Positions 43,195 through 52,043 of a DNA stretch of 64,000 bases are shown here, piece after piece. Within the stretch, counting starts at the first letter, position 1; the number at the start of each line of letters is the position of its first letter. The position numbers and the translations under genes are program-made. Location of the stretch: positions 1,054,001-1,118,000 of the forward strand of contig OY970120.1 of assembly GCA_963705885.1 (NCBI GenBank). Direction: 5' to 3'. The DNA is from MFD01275-c22 sp963705885. Lineage in GTDB: Bacteria; Actinomycetota; Actinomycetes; JACCUZ01. Under the pieces are notes generated by a model that saw only the letters and a program-made list of their open reading frames with translations, was not told the DNA's origin and made no database searches.

Positions 43195-44268
43195 TCAGCC
43201 CTGGTCCTCGCTCCAGGTGGCCGCGAGGTTCGGGAGCTCGGAGGGCAGACGCAGCTCCGTGAGCAGGGACCGCCCTGCGGTGTCGGAGGTGACCACCGAG
43301 TACCCATCCGCGGTCCGGTGCCACCACACCAACCGGTCGTCGGCAGTCCACCCGATGAGCCGGTCGTCGGCCGGTCGGGTCAGTGCCTCGGTCAGGTGTC
43401 CGTCGTCCGAGTCCAGGACCAGCCACTCGCGCCGCTCTCCGACGAGCGGCGCCGCGTCGCTCATGACAAAGCGCGAGAGATCCGGCGCCGCTGCCCATCC
43501 GTTGGCCAGGACGAGGTCGGTCTCCGCATAGACGCCTCGCCCCACCCGTGGCCTCGGGAGCAGATCGACGCGGGTCGCGCCATTCCCGTCGAGCACCAAC
43601 AGACCCGACCCGTCGTCGCTCCACACGACCGGAACCAGCGCCCCGGCAGCGGCGCTGGTCGTGACCGTCAGGGTCGTGGGTGGCGAGTTGTCCAGCGGTC
43701 TGATCGTGAGCTCGATCGCGTCTCCCTGGTTGTCCTCCGCATAGGCCACGGCGCGGCCGTCGGGCGACACGGAGACGTGGTGGTCCCGCCCGCCCGGGAT
43801 GCTCACCTCGGTGACCTCGCCGTCAGCGCTGCTCACCAGCGTCGCCAGCCCGGGCCCACCGAACGACAGCACCGTCCCGTCGGAGGACAACGCCGGCCGC
43901 GCGCCCGGCAGGGAGACGATCCGGACCGGCAGCCGTGCCGTCCGTCCGTCGCTCGTGACCAGCCAGACGGCCCGGCTGCCGCTGTCCGTCACGACGAGCT
44001 GCGCGCCGGTGAGCCCGCCGGTGGGCGACTCGGCCAGGTCGACCGTCGGCGCCGGAGTCAGGTCCGCGGGGGGTGCCGACTCCGGCTCGGACGGCTGCGA
44101 GAGCAGCACGGCGGCGACCATGACAGCTGCCACGGGGGCGGCGAGCGCTGCCACCCGGCGGCGGCGTCGGAGGACCCGGGTACGGGCGCGCACGCCCGGG
44201 CGGAGGTCGACGACGGTCGCCTCGTCCGCGAGGTGGTGCAGGGCTGTCCGGAGCTGGGGGTCGGTCAT
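43195..44268 (-). CDS. Membrane protein with beta-propeller-like domain, anti-sigma type
   Basis: A 357-residue protein coupled to a sigma factor gene (its ATG overlaps the sigma stop codon). Residues 1-45 are cytosolic (RTALHHLADEATVVDLRPGV), followed by one helix (VAALAAPVAAVMVAAVLLS). The external part has WD40/TolB-like repeats: LPGARPALSSDGTVLSFGGP, HHVSVSPDGRAVAYAEDNQG and LVPVVWSDDGSGLLVLDGNG. A cytosolic anti-sigma arm with an external sensor propeller is the likely design; no zinc anti-sigma motif (HxxxCxxC) is present. Confidence 0.75.
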   Translation of the reverse strand: MTDPQLRTALHHLADEATVVDLRPGVRARTRVLRRRRRVAALAAPVAAVMVAAVLLSQPSEPESAPPADLTPAPTVDLAESPTGGLTGAQLVVTDSGSRAVWLVTSDGRTARLPVRIVSLPGARPALSSDGTVLSFGGPGLATLVSSADGEVTEVSIPGGRDHHVSVSPDGRAVAYAEDNQGDAIELTIRPLDNSPPTTLTVTTSAAAGALVPVVWSDDGSGLLVLDGNGATRVDLLPRPRVGRGVYAETDLVLANGWAAAPDLSRFVMSDAAPLVGERREWLVLDSDDGHLTEALTRPADDRLIGWTADDRLVWWHRTADGYSVVTSDTAGRSLLTELRLPSELPNLAATWSEDQG

Positions 44269-44780
44269 CGGGGTGCCTCCTCCGCGGCCAACAGTGCGGG
44301 TACGACCCGGCGCAGGCGCGCCAGGCCTCGGGCGTTCTGGCTCCGCACGGTGCCGACCGAGCACCCGAGCAGCGTCGCCACGTCACCCTCGGAGCGGTCC
44401 TCGAAGTGACGCAGCACGATCACCGCGCGTTGGCGAGGAGGCAGCTGCAGCAGGGCGGCCCTCAGGGTCTGGGCTTGCGCCATGTCGTCGGCGAAGTCGG
44501 GCGTCGCCGAGCGTCGGGGTTCGGGCGGGTCCGCGGCCAGGACCTCGGCAATCCGGCGACGCCGCCACCACGAGACGTGCTCCCGGTAGAGGACGGTCCG
44601 TACGTAGGGCTCGGGGTTCCCCGTCGACACCAGCCTCGACCAGCGCAAGGAGGCCTTCGCCAGCGCCGACTGGACCAGGTCCTCGGCCAGCTGCTGGTCG
44701 CCGGTCAGGAGGTAGGCCGAGCGGAGCAGGGCTCCGGTCCGAGCGGCCACGAAGGCGTCGAACGAGGCCTCGTCCTGCAC
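44265..44780 (-). CDS. SigE-family ECF RNA polymerase sigma factor
   Basis: A 171-residue ECF sigma factor. Region 2 is FDAFVAARTGALLRSAYLLT, then GDQQLAEDLVQSALAKASLR; region 4 is LLQLPPRQRAVIVLRHFEDR, then SEGDVATLLGCSVGTVRSQN. The WxxRRRR segment between them is typical of the SigE-like group in Streptomyces relatives. GGGAGG lies upstream of GTG 44780. It overlaps the downstream membrane protein, its probable anti-sigma factor. Target promoters are unknown. Confidence 0.9.
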   Translation of the reverse strand: MQDEASFDAFVAARTGALLRSAYLLTGDQQLAEDLVQSALAKASLRWSRLVSTGNPEPYVRTVLYREHVSWWRRRRIAEVLAADPPEPRRSATPDFADDMAQAQTLRAALLQLPPRQRAVIVLRHFEDRSEGDVATLLGCSVGTVRSQNARGLARLRRVVPALLAAEEAPR

Positions 44781-44900
44781 GGCACCTTCCTCCCTGTCCT
44801 GCGCGGACCCAGCGGTCCGCTGGTCCCACTGCGCGACAGGCCAGGAGGGGGCCGCACCCATGTCAGCGCATCCCCGCCGGGTACGCCAGTGGGCTTCGCG

Positions 44901-45377
44901 TCACGGGCAGTAGAGGTCTGCGAGGTCGGCGCCGAGGGAGGGGTGCGGCCCGCGCATCTCCACCAGGTTCCCGTCGGCGTCGAAGACGACCCAGCCCGCG
45001 TCCACCACGCGAGTGCCGCCGTTCGGCCAGATCAGGTGCAGAGGCTTCCCGACCACACGACGGCTCCCGTCCGGGGCGATGAAGGAGGTCGCGGCCCCCT
45101 TCTCGGTCGGCAGCCGTGGGTCGACAGGGTCGAACGTCCGCACGACGTGCAGCGTCTCGGAGCCGTCCCGGAACTGCTTGTGGGTCCACTTCTCCGTGAG
45201 CGTGGTGTCGGTCTCGATGCCGCACACCTCGAGGAAGAGGTCGTCGGCGAAGGTCACTGTGTCGCCGCCCTTCGTCATCACCGGGCCGCCGCCGCCTCCT
45301 GCTGCTGCGGTCCCGGCACCGCCGGCCAGGGCCGCGGCCAGGGTGACCGTCATCGTCAGCGCTACTCGTGTCCGCAT
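44901..45377 (-). CDS. Secreted protein of unknown function
   Basis: A 158-residue exported protein with a signal peptide (RTRVALTMTVTLAAALAGG, AxA cleavage). The mature domain has DTVTFADDLFLEVCGIETDT, KQFRDGSETLHVVRTFDPVD and VVFDADGNLVEMRGPHPSLG, probably an all-beta fold. Two cysteines, one at the extreme C-terminus (LADLYCP), can pair. Similar proteins are common in actinobacterial secretomes without known function. It precedes the sigma factor gene on the same strand (120-bp gap). Confidence 0.75.
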   Translation of the reverse strand: MRTRVALTMTVTLAAALAGGAGTAAAGGGGGPVMTKGGDTVTFADDLFLEVCGIETDTTLTEKWTHKQFRDGSETLHVVRTFDPVDPRLPTEKGAATSFIAPDGSRRVVGKPLHLIWPNGGTRVVDAGWVVFDADGNLVEMRGPHPSLGADLADLYCP

Positions 45378-45496
45378 CGCCGGCACCTCTCTGCTCGATG
45401 AACCTGCTCGCGCGATCGGGACGCCTGGTGCACGACGCCCCTCATCCCGTGAACACGCCAGGGAAGGGCGCCGGCTATGTCAGCGCCGGAAACTTC

Positions 45497-45516
45497 GGTC
45501 CGAACCGGTCCGAACC
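45497..45516. repeat. Tandem 10-bp repeat, candidate operator
   Basis: GGTCCGAACC occurs twice head to tail (45497-45516), each unit itself nearly palindromic around CCGA. It lies at the 3' side of the NTF2-like gene and about 120 bp upstream of the secreted-protein gene, so it could regulate the latter. Confidence 0.35.
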
Positions 45517-45523
45517 GTCGTCC

Positions 45524-45937
45524 TCAGGTCTCCGCCCGGTCGTCGGTGACCGTGTCCGCATGCCGGTGCGCGACCTTCCACTCACCGCCCTCGCGGCGGT
45601 AGACCTGGGTCGCGCGGAGGGAGTACGTCCTGGGCTCGCCGTTGACCGAGGCGCTTGTGTGCTCGTAGCCCACGGTGTAGGCCATGTCGCCGACCACCTC
45701 GACCGCGACCACCTCGTGCGTGTACGACGTGCAGTCCGAGAAGCTGTCCCCCAGCTGCTGGAAGAGCTCGTCGAGCTGCTCCCGTCCGGTGGCCGCCTTC
45801 CAGGCGCCGAGCACGGTGACCGGCTCTTCCCGGGACCACAGCGCACTCCTCGGCGCGGCGTCACCGTTGTGCAGCGCCACCTCGGCGTCCCGTAGGCGGG
45901 TCCCCACCCAGACCAGGAAGTCGTCGCGATCCGTCAT
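45524..45937 (-). CDS. SnoaL/NTF2-like fold protein
   Basis: A 137-residue protein of the NTF2-like cone fold. Signature segments: FLVWVGTRLRDAEVALHNGD, GWKAA-like ATGREQLDELFQQLGDSF, and the closing strand pair RATQVYRREGGEWKVAHRHA typical of SnoaL_3 proteins (YRREGGEWKVAHRH). Members are small hydrolases, isomerases or ligand binders; none is implied here. It is in the segment that separates recC from recB. Confidence 0.82.
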   Translation of the reverse strand: MTDRDDFLVWVGTRLRDAEVALHNGDAAPRSALWSREEPVTVLGAWKAATGREQLDELFQQLGDSFSDCTSYTHEVVAVEVVGDMAYTVGYEHTSASVNGEPRTYSLRATQVYRREGGEWKVAHRHADTVTDDRAET

Positions 45938-46051
45938 GGTCCACCTCCGGCGCCGGGGGGCCGACCCACTCGGCCGGGCGTCTTCATGAAAGCCCGGCGC
46001 CGCGCGGCCGACAAGGGGACGAGGGAATGGGACGACGTGATCCCGCTGCGA

Positions 46052-49000
46052 TCACGTCTGGACGGTGATCTCGGCGTCGAGAAGGCGCCCCCAGAGCCGA
46101 CGCGCGAGCAGCCCGAACCGGTCGGTCTCGTCGCGGTGCCAGCCGCGGCCTCCCTCGCCGTGCTCGGGCCGCTGGGTGGTGAGCACGGTCAGCGGCGCGC
46201 GCTCGCCGTAGAGCAGGACGTGCTCGGCGTCCTCCTGCTCGCCGGGGAACATGCCGGTCACCCACTCCTGCTCCGCACCCTCGCGCGCGGTCGGGGTGTC
46301 GGCAGCGATGCGGCGCCAGGCGTAGGCCGCGGCGGTCTTCAGCGGGACCGGCAGCGGCGACCGCAGCCCGGCTCGGTAGAGCGCGACGAGCTCCTCCAGC
46401 GCGGCCGCCGCCTCCGCGGCGCTGAGCGGGTCGAAGACGCTGCGCTGGGCGTTGACGCGCCTGCCCCGCGCCCGACCGACGGCGACGGCGGACCACCGCC
46501 GGTCGGGGCGCGCGACGGTGACGGCGACCAGGTCGACCCAGGCGAGCAGCCGGTGGCGGGCGGCCAGCCGCGAGTAGGTGAGCGAGAACACGACGTCCCC
46601 GCGGACACCGGAGACCGTGCCGGCGAGCCGGGTGCCGTCGGCGAGCGCGATGTCGACGTCGTGCGACTCGGGCGGGTGCTGTCGCTCGAGGGTCGACGCC
46701 TCGAGCAGGTGGTCGACCCGGCCCCCGATGTCCTGGAGCAGTGCGTTGCTCAGCGGCCCGGGCGGGAGGTTGCCGCGCTGTCTTTCGAGCGCCATGCACT
46801 GGGCGGGCGAGAGGCCGTGCAGCCGCTCGTGCAGCACCCGGTCGCCGACGGCCCACTTCTCGAGCTGGTCGAGCTCGACCGGCAGCGCGTCGGCCGGCTC
46901 CTCCTCGCCGCGGGTCTCGGCGACCTGCAGCCGCTGCCGGAGGAAGCCGCGCGCGGGGTGGGTGAGCAGCCGCCGCAGGTCGGCGAGGTCGACGTCGGCG
47001 GGCGGCTGCGGCGGGAGCGGCGCGGTGTAGACGCGTGGTGGCTGGGCGCGCGGGGCCGCGGCGGCGCGCGCCCCGGCGTACGACAGCGGGTCGAAGCTGA
47101 ACGGGCGCGCGGTCAGCAGCTCGCCGGTCTGGAAGTTGCGCGGGTCGAAGGGCTGCAGCGCGTGATGGGTGGTGACCGCGTCGCGGACGCGTGTGCCCGG
47201 TGGCGCGGTCGCGGTGCGGTCGAGCGCGTCGAGCAGCTCGCCGAGCGGGACGGCGGGCGGCACGGGCGCCCCGGTGCGCTCGTCGGCGCCGGTGTAGGTG
47301 ATGACGAGGTGGTCCTCGGCGGCGCAGATGGCGTCGAGGAAGAGCTGGCGGTCCTCGCTGCGCGGGTCGCGCTCGCCGACCCAGGGGTCGCGGCCGAGCA
47401 CGTCGTCGCCGTCGTGGCTGCTCTGCCGGGGGAAGACGCCGTCGTCGAGGCCGAGCAGGCACACCACGCGGTGCGGCACCGAGCGCATCGGCACGAGGGT
47501 GCAGACGGTGAGGGTGCCGGTGCGGAAGCCGGCGCGGGTGGGGCGGCCGGCGAGGCTGTCGGCGAGCAGGGCGCGTACGTCGGCGAGGTTGAGCAGTGCG
47601 GTGCTGCCGGTCGCGGCCTCGGCGATGTCGTCGAGCTCGCCGCGCAGCTGCAGGAGCTGCCAGGCGGTGTCGTGGGTCGTGGCGGCCAGCCCGGTGACGG
47701 CGTCCTCGAGGCCGGCCATCCAGTCCTGCGCGGTGTGCGCGGTTGCCATCAGGGCCTGGGCGGCGGCGAGCCGGTCGACGAGCTCAGCGAGCCGGCCGGC
47801 GAGGTCGATGTCCGAGCTGTCGACGTCGTCGAGGGGCACGACGTCGCCCCAGCTGTCGAGCGCACCCTCCATCGCGGCGCCGAGCAGCAGCCGGTCGAGC
47901 CCGATGCGCCAGCTGCCCTGCTCGACGTCGCCGAGCTGCCATGTCGCGCGGTGCTCGCCGTCCAGACCCCAGCGGACGCCGGCACCGACGGTCCAGTCGC
48001 GCAGCCGCTCGAGCTCGTCGTCGTCGAACCCGAACCGCTGCCGCACCGCGGGCGTGCCGGCGAGGTCGAGCACCTGGCTGGCGGTGAGCCGGGCGGTGCC
48101 GAGCTCGAGCAGCTGACTCAGGACGGCGAGCAGCGCGTTGGTCTGGCGCAGGGCTCGGTCGGCGAGGCGCACCCTCAGCTTCGCTGCGGGGTGGGCGGCG
48201 TCGTCCTCGGCGCCGATCGCGAACGTGGCCGCGATGATCGGGGCGAACGTCTCGACGTCGGGGCACATGACGAGCACGTCGCGCGGCTCAAGGGTGGGGT
48301 GGTCGGCGAGCAGGCCGACGATCACCTCGCGGAGCACCTCGACCTGGCGGGTACGCCCGTGGCAGGCGTGCACCTGGACGCTGCGGTCGGTGGCTGCAAG
48401 GGGCGGCGGGTCGGTCGGGACGCGGTCCTCGGCGAGGTCCTGCTGGAGACGGCCGAGCAGGGTGTCGTTGGGCGGGCCGGACTCGTGCAGGGCGGTCTCG
48501 TGGTCCGGCGCCGTGCGGGCGACGAGCTGCTGCAGCTCGAGGACGTCGCGGGACAGGCTGGTGAGCAGCGGGTTGGTCAGCCGGGCGCGGGTCGTGTCGT
48601 CCCGGCGCCGTCGGGCAGGCGTCGTGGCGGCGACGGTGTCCCACAGCGCGGGGGAGGCGTGGTTGAGCCACAGGTGGACGTCGCGGTGCTCGGCGAGCGC
48701 GGCCAGGACCTGCAGCCGGGCGGGGGAGAGCCGGCTGGCGCCGAGCACGCTGATGCGGGTGGGGAGCGTGCTGAGGTCCGGCTGGTCTCTCAGTCTTAGG
48801 CAGGCGTCGTCGAGCAGCTCGGCCGGGCTCGGTTCGGCGAGGCTGTCGCGCAGGCGGCGCCAGAGCTCGGCCTGCCAGCGCAGGTCGTCATCGAGCAGTG
48901 AGCCGTCGCCGCGCTCGTCGCGACCGGCCGCCCAGGCGCGCAGCATCCCGGGCCGCGACTGGCCGTACTCGTCGAACCTGGTCGCCAACCGGCGTGCGAC

Positions 49001-49402
49001 GGCGAGCCGGCGGCCCTTGTCCTCCGTGTCGCTGCCGAGGTGCTGGGCGAGAGACCGGCACCACGGCTCGGTGGGCGTCGAGGCGTCGATGACGTCGAGC
49101 AGCGGCCACACGGCTCGGGCCGGGGTCCAGCGCTCGACCGCGTCCTCGTGTTCGGTCGATGTGGCCTGGAGAGCCTCGTCGACCAGCGTGCTCGGCCACG
49201 GGAAGGCGACGTTCGCGCAGACCCCGTCACCGGAGTCCGTGCCGAGCACGTGCGAGAGCCGCTGGGCCAACCACCGCTCGACGCCCTTGGCCGGGACAGC
49301 CACGACCTCGGCCGCGAACGGGTCACCCGGCGGCACGGCCAGCACATCAGCCAGGCCGTGAGCGAGAGCTTCCCCGTGGGAGGCCCGATGAGTGATGAGC
49401 AC
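46052..49402 (-). CDS. recC: Exodeoxyribonuclease V gamma subunit
   Basis: A 1116-residue RecC, the Chi-reading subunit of RecBCD. It starts ITHRASHGEALAHGLADVL and VVAVPAKGVERWLAQRLSHV, the typical N-terminus; the inactive helicase-like domains and the C-terminal LRRLLTHPARGFLRQRLQVA region (Chi-recognition/nuclease-like) are present. GTG 49402 is preferred over the longer frame from 49477 because AAGGAGG precedes it and the aligned family start is there. In most actinobacteria recC-recB-recD are contiguous; here recB is 4.96 kb further along. Confidence 0.93.
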   Translation of the reverse strand: MLITHRASHGEALAHGLADVLAVPPGDPFAAEVVAVPAKGVERWLAQRLSHVLGTDSGDGVCANVAFPWPSTLVDEALQATSTEHEDAVERWTPARAVWPLLDVIDASTPTEPWCRSLAQHLGSDTEDKGRRLAVARRLATRFDEYGQSRPGMLRAWAAGRDERGDGSLLDDDLRWQAELWRRLRDSLAEPSPAELLDDACLRLRDQPDLSTLPTRISVLGASRLSPARLQVLAALAEHRDVHLWLNHASPALWDTVAATTPARRRRDDTTRARLTNPLLTSLSRDVLELQQLVARTAPDHETALHESGPPNDTLLGRLQQDLAEDRVPTDPPPLAATDRSVQVHACHGRTRQVEVLREVIVGLLADHPTLEPRDVLVMCPDVETFAPIIAATFAIGAEDDAAHPAAKLRVRLADRALRQTNALLAVLSQLLELGTARLTASQVLDLAGTPAVRQRFGFDDDELERLRDWTVGAGVRWGLDGEHRATWQLGDVEQGSWRIGLDRLLLGAAMEGALDSWGDVVPLDDVDSSDIDLAGRLAELVDRLAAAQALMATAHTAQDWMAGLEDAVTGLAATTHDTAWQLLQLRGELDDIAEAATGSTALLNLADVRALLADSLAGRPTRAGFRTGTLTVCTLVPMRSVPHRVVCLLGLDDGVFPRQSSHDGDDVLGRDPWVGERDPRSEDRQLFLDAICAAEDHLVITYTGADERTGAPVPPAVPLGELLDALDRTATAPPGTRVRDAVTTHHALQPFDPRNFQTGELLTARPFSFDPLSYAGARAAAAPRAQPPRVYTAPLPPQPPADVDLADLRRLLTHPARGFLRQRLQVAETRGEEEPADALPVELDQLEKWAVGDRVLHERLHGLSPAQCMALERQRGNLPPGPLSNALLQDIGGRVDHLLEASTLERQHPPESHDVDIALADGTRLAGTVSGVRGDVVFSLTYSRLAARHRLLAWVDLVAVTVARPDRRWSAVAVGRARGRRVNAQRSVFDPLSAAEAAAALEELVALYRAGLRSPLPVPLKTAAAYAWRRIAADTPTAREGAEQEWVTGMFPGEQEDAEHVLLYGERAPLTVLTTQRPEHGEGGRGWHRDETDRFGLLARRLWGRLLDAEITVQT

Positions 49403-49445
49403 GATCCTCCTTCGGTTGCCGCGCGTGCTTACCGTCACTCCCTCG

Positions 49446-49733
49446 TTACGCGGCACACCGGCACGGGACCGCGTCACAGCGTGGACAGCCCGCGATGTAC
49501 CGAGAGATCGAATCCTCGAGTGAGATATCGAGTTGGTTGGCGAGCGAGGCTAGCCAGGCCAATGTGTCGCTCAGTTCGTGGATCTGTTCCTCGCGGCTGC
49601 CCTTGCGGACCGCCTTGGCGAGTTCTCCCGTTTCCTCGGCCAGCCAGGCGACCGTGGCAGTGATGCCGCGAGCGCGGTCTCGTTCCCCGTAGGTGAGCTC
49701 CATCAGCCGCTGCAGTTCTGAGATGTCAGTCAT
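49446..49733 (-). CDS. MazG-like nucleotide pyrophosphohydrolase
   Basis: A 95-residue all-helical NTP-pyrophosphohydrolase of MazG type. The metal-binding helix is WLAEETGELAKAVRKGSREE (EExxE pattern), followed by IHELSDTLAWLASLANQLDI with a second ExxD motif; both fit the MazG active site. The C-terminus CPRCDAVPCRCAA adds a cysteine cluster (CxxC...CxC), possibly a zinc site and unusual for the family. GGGAAG precedes ATG 49733; an ATG seven codons upstream is possible. It is next to recC. Confidence 0.8.
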   Translation of the reverse strand: MTDISELQRLMELTYGERDRARGITATVAWLAEETGELAKAVRKGSREEQIHELSDTLAWLASLANQLDISLEDSISRYIAGCPRCDAVPCRCAA

Positions 49734-49885
49734 GGCTCTTCCCGTGATCTTCATCGCGCCCTGTCATCGCACATGATCCGCTGGAGCGCCCGCGACAGGC
49801 TAGTGACCCCCCCCCGCAGGGTTGACCCTTGTCCGCGTGACTGGGTCGCACACGCACAGGACGCGCTTGTGCAAAGCTGCCCGCC

Positions 49886-50044
49886 ATGGACGGGGGACTT
49901 GCGGCAGGAGCATACGAGTCACTGCACACCGCGGAGCTGGCTCGGTGCCTCCGCATGCTGGAGGGCGTGCGCGAGACGATGTGCGTGCGGATGACCGCCT
50001 CGGCGTATGGGCTGCAACGGCGGGCGAGTCCGTCGATGACGTGA
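49886..50044 (+). CDS. Possible short ORF, helical peptide
   Basis: A 52-codon frame (DGGLAAGAYESLHTAELARC, then LRMLEGVRETMCVRM) with good helix-forming content, in the 49734-50261 gap. There is no good ribosome binding site and no family match; it may be chance coding in high-GC DNA. The same gap contains a run of nine C at 49807-49815 and no tRNA or repeat that I can see. Confidence 0.2.
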   Translation: MDGGLAAGAYESLHTAELARCLRMLEGVRETMCVRMTASAYGLQRRASPSMT

Positions 50045-50061
50045 AGTGGTGCCAAGCGCCG

Positions 50062-50166
50062 TCAGGCGTAGGTCACGCCGACCAGCCCGTGAGCCACCTC
50101 GAAGAGGATCAGCACGAGACCACCGCGGCCGAGCCTTCGTCGCGCCAGGCGCCGGCGTGCAGTCAT
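50062..50166 (-). CDS. Possible 34-residue membrane peptide
   Basis: The frame TARRRLARRRLGRGG followed by LVLILFEVAHGLVGVTYA has a strongly basic N-terminus and one hydrophobic helix, the pattern of real small membrane proteins. GAGGAG lies 9 nt before the ATG. Position is between MazG and the glycosyltransferase gene, on the opposite strand to the latter. No homologue known to me. Confidence 0.4.
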   Translation of the reverse strand: MTARRRLARRRLGRGGLVLILFEVAHGLVGVTYA

Positions 50167-50261
50167 TGTGGTGGCTCCTCTTCGGTGCTGACCGGTCGAT
50201 CGTTCGGCTGATGGGCCCGGAACCGGCCACGTGCTCCGGCAGAGCGGGCTACCGTCGCGGC

Positions 50262-52043
50262 ATGGGGGTTGACACGGTTTTGCGTGCTAGCGCGACGCCG
50301 GGCAGCCGGCGACCGCGTCGCGGATCGGCTGGTGTCGGTCGCCCAGAACTGCTGGCGCTCGTCGCCGCGCTGCCGCCCGCCGTCTGGGTGACACAAGAGG
50401 CGCTTTGGCGTTCAGCTGACGGGCACCGGCATCTAACGCTCTTCGACGACGCGATGATTTCCATGTCGTACGCCCGCACGTTTGCCGGCGGTGACGGGCT
50501 CGTGTGGTTCCCCGGCGCGGACCGCGTCGAGGGCTATAGCAATCCCCTATGGGTTCTCGTCATGGCGGCCGTGCACCTGCTTCACCTACCTGCTGCCGCG
50601 ACGGTCGGCGTCATGATCCTGCTGTCGTTGACCGCTGTGGTCATCGCCGCTTTGCTCGCATCGCGGATCGCCCAGGAACACTTCGACGTCAGGTCACTGG
50701 CCGGACGGTTCGCGTCCACGTTCGCCGTGGCCGGCAGCTTCCCGCTCGTCTTCTTTGGTGGCCGCGGCATGGAGGTCGGGCTTCTCACCGCCTTGACCCT
50801 CGGTCTGATACTCGCGCTGCTGAGGGCGCGCGCCGGGGTGCCCTCGGCGGCGGTCATCGTGACGGGGAGCGCAGCCGGAATGCTCACGAGGACTGACTTC
50901 GTGGTCGTCGTCGGCGCCGCGACCCTCTGGCTCGTGCTCACGACCGGAACGCGCCGCCCCCTGCTACCACTGCTGAGCGGTACGGCAGCGACACTTGCCG
51001 CCCTGACCGTGTTCCGCTTGGCCTACTTCGGCGACCCGTTGCCCAACACCTACTATCTCAAGCTCACGCGTATCCCGCTCGACATCCGCCTCGAGCGGGG
51101 ACTGGCTGTCGGCGCCGTCACGACGCTGACGAGCCTGCTCGCCGCGGCCATCGTCCTCGCCGTGGTCTGGCAGCGCACCGACCGGCGGAGCCCCGCTGCT
51201 CTCCTGGGACTGGTCGCTCTCGCTCAGCTCGCCTACTCGACATACGTCGGCGGTGACGCTTGGGAGGAGTACATGGTCGCTAACCGGTACCTGGCGCCGG
51301 CTGTCGCCTGCCTCGCGCTCGCTGCGGTGGCCTGCCTCGCGCGACACCTCGAGCAGCACCGCCCGGAAACCCCCGCCGTGATCGGCGCCGTCGTCGCAGC
51401 CGCTGTCCTCGCGTTCACCGTCCCCGTCGTTGCCTCAAAGCGCCCCGGACTTGCGGCGCTCGTGGCGGCGGTCGTCACGGTCGGTGTGCTGACGGGGGGA
51501 GCGGTCGCTGCGCGCCGTCGCATGCCGGTAGGCCACGTCGTCACGGGCATGATCGGTGTCGCACTCGCCAGCGGAACGTGGGCCGGGGCTGTCAGCATCC
51601 CGACCGGCATCGCTGGTGGCACTGCTGCGATGGGTGCCCAGCTCGCCGAGGTCACCGAGCCCGGCACGACGATCGCCGTCGTGGCCGCCGGCGGCACGCA
51701 GTACTTCTCCGCGCGGCCGGCTATCGACCTGCTCGGCAAGATGGACCCGGTCGTCGCACACGGGCCGACCAGCCCCGAGGTGCCGTTCAAGCCCGGCCAC
51801 AGCAAGTTCAACTACCGTCATTCGATCCGCAGCCTGCAGCCCGATGTCATCGCGCAGTTGTACCTACCGTCGGACCCTGCTGCACTGGCCGAGGTCCGGC
51901 GAGGCGGCTACGTGCTGGCCGCCCTCCGCGAAGGGCGGTTCCAGGACGGCATCCCCTGGTCCGGCGAGAGCGTCATTCTCGTGAGCCCGGAGGCAGCCGT
52001 GGACTGGTCGAAGCTGCGTCGAGTCGATCCCGGCCCTTTCTGA
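50262..52043 (+). CDS. GT-C fold membrane glycosyltransferase (AftB/ZomB-like)
   Basis: A 593-residue protein with about ten membrane helices. The first loop has the GT-C catalytic motif FDDAMISMSYARTF (Asp-Asp) and the EGYSNPLW segment known from mycobacterial arabinosyltransferase AftB and related mannosyltransferases; a second external motif is YVGGDAWEEY. It uses a polyprenyl-phosphate sugar outside the membrane. The C-terminal 120 residues are soluble (RPAIDLLGKMDPVVAHGPTS). A TACCGT box ends 6 nt before ATG 50262, so the transcript is probably leaderless. Codon use is slightly less GC-rich than the neighbouring rec genes. Confidence 0.8.
   Translation: MGVDTVLRASATPGSRRPRRGSAGVGRPELLALVAALPPAVWVTQEALWRSADGHRHLTLFDDAMISMSYARTFAGGDGLVWFPGADRVEGYSNPLWVLVMAAVHLLHLPAAATVGVMILLSLTAVVIAALLASRIAQEHFDVRSLAGRFASTFAVAGSFPLVFFGGRGMEVGLLTALTLGLILALLRARAGVPSAAVIVTGSAAGMLTRTDFVVVVGAATLWLVLTTGTRRPLLPLLSGTAATLAALTVFRLAYFGDPLPNTYYLKLTRIPLDIRLERGLAVGAVTTLTSLLAAAIVLAVVWQRTDRRSPAALLGLVALAQLAYSTYVGGDAWEEYMVANRYLAPAVACLALAAVACLARHLEQHRPETPAVIGAVVAAAVLAFTVPVVASKRPGLAALVAAVVTVGVLTGGAVAARRRMPVGHVVTGMIGVALASGTWAGAVSIPTGIAGGTAAMGAQLAEVTEPGTTIAVVAAGGTQYFSARPAIDLLGKMDPVVAHGPTSPEVPFKPGHSKFNYRHSIRSLQPDVIAQLYLPSDPAALAEVRRGGYVLAALREGRFQDGIPWSGESVILVSPEAAVDWSKLRRVDPGPF

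Noticed and set aside
45986..48799. 937-codon plus-strand frame opposite recC
   Set aside because: Antisense shadow; no recognisable domain and recC is clear.
49801..49830. C9 homopolymer as a phase-variation tract
   Set aside because: It is not inside or just before a convincing gene.
49919..50230. 103-codon minus-strand frame
   Set aside because: Arg/His/Pro-rich with no pattern; the shorter 50062-50166 frame has better signals.
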